The notes beneath the pieces were generated by a model. The model searched no databases. It was not told the DNA's origin and was given only the letters and a program-made list of their open reading frames with translations. Positions 45,201-57,449 of a DNA stretch of 64,000 nt are shown here, in pieces (within the stretch, counting starts at the first letter, position 1; the number at the start of each line of letters is the position of its first letter). The stretch comes from Arcuatula senhousia (lineage: Eukaryota; Mollusca; Bivalvia; Mytilida; Mytilidae), in NCBI GenBank assembly GCA_963971305.1, contig OZ020307.1, forward strand, positions 52,015,702 to 52,079,701, read 5' to 3'. A program made the translations under genes and the position numbers.

Positions 45201-46249
45201 TGTAATACAAAACACTACAACGTCTATAATATTAAATAATGACAAAACAGCGACTCTTGATTGATTGCCAAGCGACGAAGAAAGCATCGCTAAAATATAA
45301 GAATTATAAAGCAAACGACGAGTACAACAAGATATTGTATCCTTTATGAAATGTGTTAAGTGCTTTAATCTTAAAAACTTAAATTGAATTTGATCTTTTT
45401 GTCATTTTTTTGCAATTATTCATCCTGCGTTTGTCTCTACACTAGTAACAAATAGTTTTAGCCCTGTACTTGATTTGAAAACCTCGTTAAGCCTTTAATC
45501 TATATTTCCAATTCTTTATAATCTTAATTAAGACATAAGGGGAAAATGTCATAGATTTGTGAGTAAGTTTCCATAACGGAATAAACATTTAGAATAAATT
45601 TTGTCAAAGGATTTTGCTTAAATCAATCTCAAACAACACCATGGAATAAGCAAAAATCTACACAATGGCATGGAGAATAAGCTAGTACAGTGACAAATTC
45701 TAAAATGTAGAAATATCCATCTTTATCAGACTTCCAAGTATTACCCTTTTTTCTCGAAGATAGTGTTTTCCTTGCAATTATTTCCTTCTTGGACTTAAAG
45801 TAATTTTTATCAAGACGTCTTAAATCATGTTGTAGTCCTTATTATTTAACTGCCTTTTTCGCCACTGTTTATAGAAACATTAGGTATTAACACTCTCTGT
45901 GAAATAAAATGACTCAGGTGTTCGTAGCTGGTTGTGGCAGTTTTTCATGACACAATAGATTTTATTGAACTGGTCTTTGTAACTCCAGAAGGCTCAGCGA
46001 GTGTTCTCAAGAGAGTTCCTACATGTCTCGATGTCTATTTTTGTCTTAATGTCCAATGTTTTCTCTTGTTGATTCTAATTTCTTGATTTGATTTTAACTG
46101 TGCGCTTTTTGTGCTTTATAAGAGAATATTAATAGGGGAGGTTAGGCACCCCCTGAAAACTATTATGACCGCACCACATTTTATATATGCCTGTCCTAAG
46201 TCAGGCATATCTGTCAAAACTTCTGTTTATACTCGTCGTCTTTAGGTTA
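45201..46249. other. Non-coding sequence
   Basis: Nothing firm. Possible traces of an RT tail near 45960-46130. Confidence 0.35.
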
Positions 46250-47060
46250 GGTGTTCTATGTTCAGATGGCTTTTTTTACATTTCTATTATTGGCTTTGAT
46301 TTGTATGCATACTTTTATTCTGGACCAATTGAAAAACTGCGATCAGCGATAAATAGTAACGTTGACAACTGCTTGCTGTTTTCTATTGTGGACTTTTAAA
46401 CTGTCATTTATTAATATATGGAGAGGTTGTGTCGTTTACACTTGATCTACATCTCAGTACCTTCATCCTGTCAGGTTCAGTGCCTGACTATTTGTGCTGT
46501 TCATGTCTACACTTCATGATTTAAATTTAATACTGGTGAAACACGTCATTTGTTCTAAGAAAAGTCAATATGAATTGTTTTTGTTTTTCTTTCCTATGCC
46601 ATATAATCATAGAATAAAGGTAATAACAAAATTACCGATCTTAGAGGATCAGTCTAAATGCCCAACAGAAAAGACAAACCATGGAAGACATACCGAAAAA
46701 ATTGTAGATCACAATGCTCCTAATTTTGCAGAGGCATTTTTAAAGAAATGGTGAGTTGAACCAGGTTTTATGGCGCGCGATGTAAATTTTACCCGGAATA
46801 TGTTTTTTTTTCAGTTTCCCGCTGTAATTATCTCAAGAATTGTCATTTGTCAATTACATATAACTATTAGATGGTTAAACGTCAGAACATTTAGCGATAT
46901 TGAGATGTTAATAGTTTTGTTCAGCATATATTGTATATCATTAACTAATCTATATAGACTGTTTATTCTGGTAACCAAAATCATACACTAGTAGTGAAGA
47001 TAATGCCATGTATTATCGTTTTAACCATCGATGCAAAAAACAGAACAAACATCAACTTAT
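46250..47060 (+). repeat. Dispersed repeat with exon-like segment, third copy
   Basis: Matches 36570-37160 and includes an open segment (to 46754) ending 'NFAEAFLKKW', followed by GGTGAGT. About 60 bp further is a strong acceptor-like tract, TTTTTTTTTCAG (to about 46813). The arrangement resembles an exon, a tiny intron and an exon of a decayed multicopy gene or retroelement. No protein family is recognised. Confidence 0.45.
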
Positions 47061-47429
47061 ACACGACCCCGTCACCACAAAAAAAAATGAATTGAACAAA
47101 GAGAAACTTGACCTCTACATCAGGCCAAAAATAAGAGATATAAATACCGAGAAAATCCTTCCCTCAAACGACTTTGCACGGAAGATCTGTTCAATCTTCT
47201 GGGTTAAGAAGTACATTGCGTTTTTCGTAATGAGAGATTTTTGCAAAAACGCACTAATTATTTGAGCTAGTTTCGGGATTCTCTGCGATTAAGCAAGCTC
47301 TATAAACCAATTATTCTGTCTATACTTAGATAAACAAAACATTTGTCAATATAATCTACTATGGCTTAGAGGAATGGACTTTATGGTATAATTCAAACAA
47401 CAATGTTCCGAACCTAACGTTTTCTGCTC

Positions 47430-47959
47430 TTTATGACTTTTAAAGAAACTACTAAACATTCATTTGGACATTTTTTTGATAAGTTCATTTGACAAAAGAT
47501 CCTTTAAACTAACTTTCTATTGACAGATACATAGTGAAATAAGTTAAAGTCTATGATCGTAAAAACTGACAAGGTTAACATAGGACAGAAAAATAGTGAA
47601 AGAAGTTAAAGTCTATGATCGTAAAAAATGACAAGGTTAAGTGTCAAAAGACCCATTTTTTTAAATTGTTTTGACACGAACAATCCTTTGTCAAACACAA
47701 AGAAGAAGTAAGAAATATATACTAAACACAATGATTAAGTTAAACTATTGAAATGTTCCACGACGCTGACAATCATGCTGGCAATCTTCTTATCATTCCA
47801 TATGTCATCAAAACAAGACATTTCGTGATGCTGTCTCATTTGTAAAGAATTGTAAAGAATTCTGGTATCAATTCTTAAATAGTCTGGTTCAGGACTAAGG
47901 AACTAAATCTACGTATATTAAAATATTCCTACTGAGAAAAAGAATCTGTATTTGATACA
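47430..47959. repeat. Segment repeated at 39.5 and 42.4 kb (copy 3)
   Basis: See the 39.5-kb copy. It contains an additional local direct duplication: 'AGTGAAATAAGTTAAAGTC' near 47532 and 'AGTGAAAGAAGTTAAAGTC' near 47593. Confidence 0.5.
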
Positions 47960-50900
47960 AGTTAACCAAATCCTAACTCTTACTTTGTTATGTTGTACAT
48001 TAAAAAGAAATGATGTCACACAACAATGAAAGTAAAAATATTTTTAATATTAAAAGAGTAAGAAGGGGTGTTTAATTAAGGCAACATTAACCCTTATCAT
48101 ACCTTAACACTAACCCAGCTCTAAACTTACTCCTAAACTTAACCCTAACCTTAACCCTAATCTTTAACCCTAACCCTAGTCCTCACCCTAAACATAACAT
48201 TAACCCCTAACCCTAACCTTAATCCCTAACCCTAACCCTTACCCTAACTCTTAACCATACCAGAAATCTAACCTTAACCCCTAAACCTAACTCCCTAACC
48301 CTAATCCTAACGTTAACACCTAAGCCTTTTCCTTACACCAACCCTAACCCTTACCATAAACCTAAACCTTACTTTGTGAAATTGTACAAAATAAAGAAAA
48401 TAATGTCACAAACCAATAACTGTGAACAATTTGAAACAGTGGTAAAATGAGAATATGTATATGATACCAGTTGACCCAATCCTAACCCCTAACCCTTACT
48501 CTTACTTTGTTATGTTGTACAATATATAGAAATACTATCACACAACAATGAAATTCAAATATTTCAAAATACTGGTGTAGTTAAATGACGTGTTTGATTG
48601 AGGTAACATTTACCCTAACCAAACCTTTACACTCTCCCAACCCTTACTTTAACTCTAACCTTAACGTTTACCCTAACTTTACCGCTTCCTCTTTTTCTGT
48701 TTTTTATCGACAATATAATTAAAATTCTATCATGAGATATTAAAATTGAAAATTCTGAAACAGTTAACCAAACCCTAACTCTAACCCAAACCTTTACCGG
48801 TAACACTTTTTTGTTAGATTGTACAATATTAAGAAAATTCTGCCAAAAATACATATTTTAACATTTTAAAACAATATATAGTTAGAATTCGTTTTAGAAG
48901 GAAATTTAATCTTAACACCTAACCTTTACCCCTATCCCTCAACCAAATCCTAATACTAACCATTACCTCTACCATAACCCTAAAACCTAGACCTTACTTT
49001 GTTAAGTTTTACAAAATAGATTTTCAAATAACTGCATAGTAAGAAAGCGTGATTGATTAAGGTAACATTGACCCTAAACAAACCTTAAAACTATCCCAAC
49101 CCTAACTTAACTCTAACCTTAACCTTTAACGCTTACTCTTGTTTTGTTCATACGTGCAATGTAATGAAAATTCTGTCACAAAACATAAATATTGACCATT
49201 TTGAAACAGTGGTAGAGAAAGAACTCGTTTAGGTAAAGTTAATCTGAACTACTCACCCTAACCTTTACCTTAGTCCATAATCCTAACCCTAACCCTAACT
49301 TTAATCCCTTGCCCTAACCATTACCCTAATCCCTTTCCCTTACCCTTACCCTTATCCTTACCCTAAACCTAACCATAACCCCTAAACCTAACCATAACCC
49401 CTAACCTAATCCTTTCCCTCACCCTAATCCTTGCACTTACCCTAACCCTTAACCTTACCAGAAACCTAAACTTAACTCCTAACCCTAACTCCCTAACTCA
49501 AATCCTAACGTTAACCCCTAACCCTAAACCTTACTATGTTACATTGTACAAAATAAATAAAATAATAACACAAACCAATAACTGTGAACAATTTGAAACA
49601 GTGGTAAAGTGAGAATATGTATTTGATAAAAGTTAACCAAACCGTAACACCTAGCCCTAACTCTTACTTTGTTATGTTATACAATATAAAGAAATACTGT
49701 CACACAACAATAAAAGTAAAAACATTTTCAAATACTGGTATTGTAAAATGACGTGTCTGATAAAAGTAAAATTTACCCTAACCAAACCTTAACACTATCC
49801 CAACCTTAACCTGAACCCTAACCTGAACCCTAACCTTAACCCTAACCTTAACCTTTACCCTTTACTTCACCGCTTACTCTTATTTTGTTATTATGTACAA
49901 TATAAATAAAATATTAATATTTAACATTTTGAAACGGCGGTATTGTAAGAACTCGTTTAAAGGTAAACTAAATCTTAACCCCTAACCCCAACCCTAACCC
50001 TAACCTTAACCCCTATCCTTTCCCTAACCCTAAACCTTACTTTGTTACTATGTACAATATAAAGAAACTACTGTCATAAAACATAAATATTGAACATTTT
50101 GAAACAGTAGTATAGTAAGAACTCGTTAAAACGTAAACTTAATTTTAACCCTTAATCCCAACCATAACCATAACCTTAATCCCTAACCCTCACTCTTAGC
50201 CCTAAACTTAACCCCTTACCCTAACCCTAACCCTAAACCCCAAACTTAACCCCTTACCCTAACCCTAACCCTAAACCCCAAACTTAACCCCTTACCCTAA
50301 CCCTAACCCTTACCCTAAACTTTACTTTGTTAAATTGTACAAAATAAAGAAAATAATGTCAAAGACCAATAACTGTGAACAACTAGAAACACTGGTTAAG
50401 CGAGAATATGTATTTGATAAAAGTAAACTCTATCCTAACGCCTAACCCTAACTCTTACTTTGTTACAATATAAGGAAAATTCTGTCATAAAACAGAAAAA
50501 TTGAACATTTTGAAACAGTGGTATAGTAAGAACTCGTTTTAAGGTAAACTTAATCTTACCCCCTAACCCTAACCCTAACCCTGACCCTAATCCTTTCCCT
50601 TACCCAAAACCTTACTTTGTTAAATTGTACAAAATAAAGAAAATAATGTCACAAACCAATAACTGTAAACAATTTAAAACACTGGTAAAGTGAGAATATG
50701 TATTTGATACCAGTTGACCCAACCTTAACCCCTAACCCTTATTCTTACTTTGTTATGTTGTACAATATAAAGAAATACTGTCCCACAGCAATAGAAATAA
50801 AAACATTTTCAAATATTGGCATAGTACGAAAACGTGTTTGATTATGGTAGCATTAACCCCTACCAAACATTAACACTAACCCAACCCTAACCATAACCCT

Positions 50901-51493
50901 AACCTTAACCCTAACCTTAACCCTAACTTCAACCTTTACCCTAACCTTTACCGCTTACATTTACTTTGTTAATATGTACAATATAAAGAAAACCTGTCAT
51001 AAAACATAAATATTGAACATTTTGAAACAGTGGTATAATAAGAACTCGTTAAAGCGTAAACTTTATTTTAACCCTTAATCCAAACCATAACCATAACCTT
51101 AACCCTTACCCTATTCCTCACCCTAACCCTTACCCCTAACCCTAACCCTCACCTTACCCCCGCATCCTAAACTTTACCCCGAACCCAATGGCTAACCCTT
51201 ACCCAAACCATCAACTTTACTTGTTAAATTGGACAAATTAAAGAAAACAATGACACACACCAATAACTGTGAACAATTTGACTCACTGGTCAAGTGAGAA
51301 TATGAAATTGATACAAGTCAACCCAACCCTAACCCCTAACCCAATCTCTTACTTTGTTTATATGTACAATATAAAGAAAATTCTGTCATTAAACATAAAT
51401 ATTGAATGTTTCGAAACAGTAGTAAAGTTACTCCTTTAAAGGTAAACTTAATCTTAACCCCTAACCCCAATCCTTTCCCCAACCTGAACCCCT

Positions 51494-52189
51494 GTTATCC
51501 ACAGGAGCTTGAGATAAAGGACACAACGGATTCTAGGAAGTCTGCTTCATATTTAGATCTACATCTCGAAATTGACTCTCAAGGAAGACTTTCAACAAGG
51601 CTCTATGACAAACGTGATGACTTCAACTTTCCAATCGTCAACTTCCCCTTCTTGTGTAGCAATATTCCGTCAGCTCCAGCTTATGGAGTTTACGTATCTC
51701 AATTGATTCGTTACTCCAGAGCGTGCGGGACTTACATCGATTTCCTTAGCAGAGCGACACGTCTGACGAAAAAATTGCTCACACAGGGTTATGTTGCTCC
51801 TCGGTTGCTGTCTTCACTCAAGAAATTTTACGGAAGACATCATGCACTTAAAGACAAATATGGGATTTCGATCTCTCAGATGAGTGCAGATGTTGGTTTG
51901 TCATAGTGTGTTGTTTTGTCTTCCTTTACTGGATTTGACACGCTGAATGGACTATTGGCAACGCGACGGGTGTGCTATAGCAAGCAGGAACTGCTTACTC
52001 TTCCGGAGCACCTGAGTTCACTCTTGTTTCGACTGGAGTTCGCGTTGTTGATTGATATTCAGTTGTTTTGTGTTTCCATGTTTTACGTGTTGTCTGTTTT
52101 TGTCCCGTTCTTGTTTGTGTTTACTGGTTAAGTCTCTGCCCTTTCGGACTTTTGACATTCGGATACCCCATTGGTACCTCTGCTTCTTT
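51494..52189 (+). pseudogene. RT-element 3' end (copy R13) inside the telomere-like array
   Basis: The best copy of the family. Codons to 51906 encode 'ELEIKDTTDSRKSASYLDLH', 'GRLSTRLYDKRDDFNFPIVN', 'NIPSAPAYGVYVSQLIRYSR', 'LKKFYGRHHALKDKYGISIS', ending in TAG; this is the region after the RT palm. About 285 bp of 3' UTR follow. The 3' end 'GGTACCTCTGCTTCTTT' is joined at 52190 directly to three and a half perfect CCCTAA units. The 5' end is truncated and joins degenerate CCCTAA sequence at about 51493. No TSD is visible. Confidence 0.8.
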
Positions 52190-53365
52190 CCCTAACCCTA
52201 ACCCTAACCCTTATCTTATCCCCTAACCTGAACCCTTAACTTTACTTTGTTAAATAGTAAGAATTAAAGAAAACAATGACACAAACCAATTACTGTGAAA
52301 TATTTGAAACACTGGTAAAATGAGAATATGTATTTGATACAAATTAACCAAACCCTAACCCCTAGCACTAACTCTTACTTTTTATGTTATTCATTTTAAA
52401 GAAATGCTGTCATACAACAATAAATGTAATTTTTTTCAAGTACTGGCATAGTTAGAAAACTTTAAAATAAGGTTATCTTAACCCTTACCAAATTTTAACA
52501 CTATCCCAACCCTAACCTTTACCTTTTCCATCAGCTTACACTTACTCCTATTTTGCTTATATATATACAATATAAAGAAAATTCTGTCATAAAATATAAA
52601 TATTGAACATTTTGAAACAGAAACAGTGTTATAGTAAGAACTCGTTTAAAAGTAAACTTAATATTATCCCCTAACCCCAACACTAACCCTAACATTAAGC
52701 CCTAACCCTAACCCTGACCTTTACCCCTAACCCTAACCTAAGCCCCTTACAGTAACCTTTACCATTACCCTAATCCTTAACTTAACTCTAAACCTTATTT
52801 TATCAAATTGTACAAATTGAATATGAAATAATGTCATAAACCAATAACTGTGAACAATTTGACTCACTGGTCAAGTGAAAATATGAAATTGATACAAGTA
52901 AACCCAACCCTATAACCCCTAACCCGATTTATTTCTTTGTTATTATGTACAATATAAAGAAAATTCTGTCATAAAACATAAATATTGAACATTTTGAAAC
53001 AGTAGTATAGTAAGAACTCGTTTAAATGTAAACTTTATATTAGCCCCTAATTCTAACCTTAATCCCTACCTCAACCCTCACCATATCCCCTAACCCTAAA
53101 CTTAACAACTTATCCTCACCCTTACCCTAATCCTATACTTTACTTTGTTAAATTTTACAAAAAAGAAAATAATGACACAAACCAATAATTGTGAACAATT
53201 TGAAACATTGGTAAAGTGGGGATATGTATTTGAGACAAGTTTACCATACCCTAACCCTTACCCTAACTCTAACTTTGTTATGTTGTTCAATTTAAAGAAA
53301 TGCTCTCACACAACAATAAATCTAAAAAGAGTTTCAAATACTGGCTTAGTAAGAAAACGTTTTTT

Positions 53366-53646
53366 TGTTTTTTTCTTCTTCCTTTACCGGATTTAACACG
53401 CTGAATGGACTATTGGCAGCGCGACGGGTGTGCTCTAGCAAGCAGGATCTGCTTACTCTAACGGAGCACCTAAGTTCACTCTTGTTTCGACTGGAGATCG
53501 CGTTATTGATTGATACTCAGTTATTTTGTGTTTTCATGTTTAACATATTGTCTGTTTTTTCACGTTCTGGTTGGTGTTTACTGGTTTTGTCTCTGCCCTT
53601 TCGGTCTTTTGACACTCGGATACCCCATTGGTACCTCTGCTTCTTT
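53366..53646 (+). pseudogene. RT-element 3' end (copy R14), shorter insertion
   Basis: Contains only the 3' untranslated part: 'CTTTACCGGATTTAACACGC' to the same terminal 'CCTCTGCTTCTTT'. It interrupts a type A spacer: sister spacers read AAAACGTTTTTGATTAAGG without a break, whereas here the insertion lies between AAAACGTTTTT and GATTAAAGG. No TSD is evident. Confidence 0.75.
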
Positions 53647-55639
53647 GATTAAAGGTAACCTTAACCCTAACCAAACTTTAACACTATCCCAACCCTTAAC
53701 TTAACCCTAACCTTTACCTTTTTCCTAAGCTTTACCGCTCACTCTTACGTTGCTTATATATACAATAAAAAGAAATTCTGTCATAAAACATAAATATTGA
53801 ACATTTTAAAACAGTTGTATAGTAATAACTCGTTTAAAGGTAAGTAAATCTTAATCCCTATCCCTAACCTTAACCTTAACCCCTAACCCTAACCCTAACC
53901 CTTACATTATCCGCAAGCCCTTAACTTTACCCCTTACCCTAACCCTTAGCCAAACCATACAAATTAAAGAAAACAATGACACAAACCAAGTACTATAAAC
54001 AATTTGAAACACTGGTAAAATGAGAATATGTATTTGATACAAGTTAACCAAACCCTAATCCCTAGCACTAACTATTACTTTGTTATATTGTTCAGTTTAA
54101 AGAAATGCTGTCACACAACAATAAATGTTAAAAATCATTCAAATACTGACATAGTAAGAAAACGTTTTTGATTAAGGCAACCTAAACCCTAACCAAACTT
54201 CAACACTATCCCAACCCTAACCTTAACCCTAACCTTTACTTTTTCCCTAAGCTTTAACGCTTTCTCTTACTATGGTTATACGTACAATATAAAGAAAATT
54301 CTGTCATGAAACATAAATATTGAACATTTTGAAACAGTGGTATAGTAAGAACTCGTTTAAAGGTAAACTTAATCTTATCCGCTAACCTCAACCCTAACCT
54401 AACCTTAACCCCTAACCCTTACCTTAACCTCTAACCCTTACCCTAATCCGTACCATTACCCTTATCCTTACCCTATCTCTAACCCTTAACTGATAAAATT
54501 GTATAAATTGAATAAAATAATATCACAAGCCAAAAACTGTGAACAATTTGACTCACTGGTCAAGTGAGAATTCGAAATTGATACAAGTTTACCCAACCCT
54601 AACCCCTAACCCTTAACTTAACCCTATACCCTAACCCTTATCTTATCCCCTTAACCTAAACTTTACCCCGAACCCTAACCCTTACCCAAATTGTACAAAT
54701 TAAAGAAAACAATGACACAAACCAATTATTGTGAACAATTAGAAATACAGGTAAAATTAGAATATGTATTTGATAAAAGTAAATCCAACCCTAAACCCTT
54801 ACCCGTTATCTTTCTTTGTTATTATGTACAATATAAAGAAAAGTATGTCATAAAACATAAATATCGAACATTTTGAAACAGTAGTATTATAAAAACTCGT
54901 TTAAAGGTAAAGTAAATCTTGAACCCTAACCCTAACCCTAACCCTAAAATTAACCCCCAACCCTTATCCTTACCCTATCCTTAACCTTAATTTATTAAAT
55001 TGAATAAAATAATGTCACAAGCCCAAAACTGTGAACAATTTGACTCACTGAAGAATTCGAAATTGATACAAGCAAACCAAAAACAAACCCCTAACCCGAT
55101 CTCTTACTTTGTTTATATGTACAATATACAGAAAAGTCTGCCATAAAACATAAATATTGAACATTTTAAAACAGTTGTATAGTAAGAACTCGTTTAACAA
55201 TAAAGGTAATTTTAACCCCTTACCCAAACCCTAACCCTAACCTTAACCCATAACCCTAACCCTAACCTTAACCGTAACCCCTAACCCTAACCGTAAACTA
55301 AACCCTTTACCCTTACATTATCCCCTAACCCTTAAATCTACCCCGATCCCTAACCCTTACCCAAATTGTACAAATTAAAGAAAACAATGACACAAACCAA
55401 TTACTGTGAACAATTTGAAACACAGGTAAAATGAGAACATGTATTTGATTAAAGTTAAGAAACATAAATATTGAACTTTTTTAAACAGTAGTATAGTAAG
55501 AACTCGTTAAAAGGTAAACTTAATCTTAACCCTTAACCTCAATCCTAACCCTAATCTTAACCCCTAACCCTAACCCTAATCCTAACCATAACCCTGATCC
55601 TTACCATTACCCTTATCCTTACCCTATCCCTTACCCGTA

Positions 55640-57010
55640 ATTGATTAAATTGTATAAATTGAATAAAATAATGTCACAAGCCAAAAACTGTAAACAATTT
55701 GACTCACTAGTCAAGTGAGAATTCGAAATTGATACAAGTAAACCCAACCCTATAACCCCTAACCCGATTTATTTCTTTGTTATTATGTACAATAAAAAGA
55801 AAATTCTGTCATAAAACATAAATATTGAACATTTTGAAACAGTAGTATAGTAAGAACTCGTTTAAAGGTAAAGTAAATCTTAACACCTAACCCTTACCCT
55901 AACCCTAAAAATAACCCCTAACCCTAATCCTAACCCTAACCCTAATCCTTACTCTATCCCTAATCCTTACCATTACCCTTATCCTTACCCTCTCTTTAAC
56001 CTTTATTTATTAAATTGTGTAAATTGAATAAAATAAACCAAAAACTGTGAACAATTTGACTCACTGGTCAAGTGAGAATTCGAAATTGATACAAGTAAAC
56101 CCAACCCTAACCCCTAACCCGATATCTTACTTTGTTATTATATACAATATAAAGAAAATTCTGTCATAAAACATAAATATTGAACATTTTGAAACAGTAG
56201 TATAGTAAGAACTCGTTTAAAGGTAAAGTAAATCTTAACACCTAACCCTTACCCTAACCCTAAAAATAACCCCTAACCCTAATCCTAACCCTAACCCTAA
56301 TCCTTACTCTATCCCTAATCCTTACCATTACCCTTATCCTTACCCTCTCTTTAACCTTTATTTATTAAATTGTGTAAATTGAATAAAATAAACCAAAAAC
56401 TGTGAACAATTTGACTCACTGGTCAAGTGAGAATTCGAAATTGATACAAGTAAACCCAACCCTAACCCCTAACCCGATATCTTACTTTGTTTATATGTAC
56501 AATATAAAGAAAATTCTGTCATAAAACATAAATATTGAACATTTTGAAACATTAGTATAATAAAAACTTGTTTAAAGGTAAAGTAAACCTTAACCACTAA
56601 CCCTAACCCTAGCCCTAACCTTAACCCATAACCCTAACTTTAACCCATAACCCTAACCCTAACCCTTACCCTAATCCTTACCATTTCCCTTATCCATACC
56701 CTATCCCTAACCCTTAATTTATTAAATTGTATAGATTGAATAAAATAATGTCACAAACCAATAACTGTGAACAATTTGACTAACTGGTCAACTGAGAATA
56801 TGAAATTGATACAAGTAAACCCAACCCTAACCCCTAACCCGATCTCTTTCTTTGTTTATATGTACAATATAAAGAAAATTCTGTCATAAAACATAAATAT
56901 TGAACATTTTGAAACAGTAGTATAGTAAGAACTCCTTTAAAGGTAAACTTAATCTTAACCCTTAACCCTAAACTTAAGCCCTAACCCTATCCCTTACCTT
57001 ATCCCCTAAC
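55640..57010. repeat. ~358-bp dimer tandem within the telomere-like array
   Basis: Spacers C and B alternate regularly here: type C cores near 55688, 56046, 56401 and 56766, and type B cores near 55818, 56176, 56538 and 56896, giving a 355-365-bp period. The units at about 55800-56150 and 56160-56510 are almost identical even in their C-rich blocks, so this part was amplified recently. Confidence 0.8.
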
Positions 57011-57449
57011 CTTAAACATTACCACGAATTTTAACCCATACCCAAGCCCTAAACTTTACTTTGTTAAATTGTAAAAATTAGAGAAAATAATGACACAAGC
57101 CAATAACTGTGAACAATTTGAAACACTGGTAAAATGAGAATAAAATACAAGTAAACGAAGCCCTAACTCCTAGCCCTTACTCATATTTTGTTATGCTGTA
57201 CAATATAAAGAAATGCTGTCACACAACAATAAAAATAAAGACTTATTCAAATACTGACAGAGTAAGAAGTTGTGTTTGATTAAGGTTACATTAACCCTCC
57301 CCTAACCTCAATATTAACCCTAACCTTTACCCTTGTCTCTAACACTTACAGTAAAATCACAAAACAAAAATTTTGATATTTTGAAACATTGGTTAAGTAA
57401 AAACTCGTTTTTAAAGGTAATTTTAATTCTAATTCTAACCCCTATCCCA

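Larger units (their letters stand above)
47960..57440. repeat. Telomere-like CCCTAA array with three related spacers
   Basis: About 9.5 kb in which 30-200-bp blocks of degenerate C-strand telomere repeat (CCCTAA with CCTTAA, CCTTAC and CCCTAT variants) alternate with ~100-bp AT-rich spacers. All three spacer types share 'TTTGTTA...GTACAA.ATAAAGAAA...TGTCA...TTTGAAACA.TGGT'. Type A carries CACACAACAATAAA and ends GATTAAGGTAAC; type B carries ATAAATATTGAACATTTTG and ends CTCGTTTAAAGGTAAAC; type C carries ACCAATAACTGTGAACAATT and ends GATACAAGTTAACC. All C-rich blocks point the same way. It is an interstitial or subtelomeric higher-order array, not a terminal telomere. Confidence 0.9.

Noticed and set aside
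48627..48854. ORFs within the CCCTAA blocks (also 55045-55227 and 57320-57673 minus)
   Set aside because: They are translations of telomere-like repeats and spacers with 'VRVRV'-type or similar low-complexity sequence.
51406..51496. First ~30 codons of the ORF at 51406-51906
   Set aside because: This part is translated telomere-like repeat fused by chance to the retroelement frame; the real homology starts at about 51500.
47960..57440. True chromosome end
   Set aside because: The repeats are degenerate, interrupted by ordered spacers, and followed by about 7 kb of ordinary sequence on the right and 48 kb on the left.
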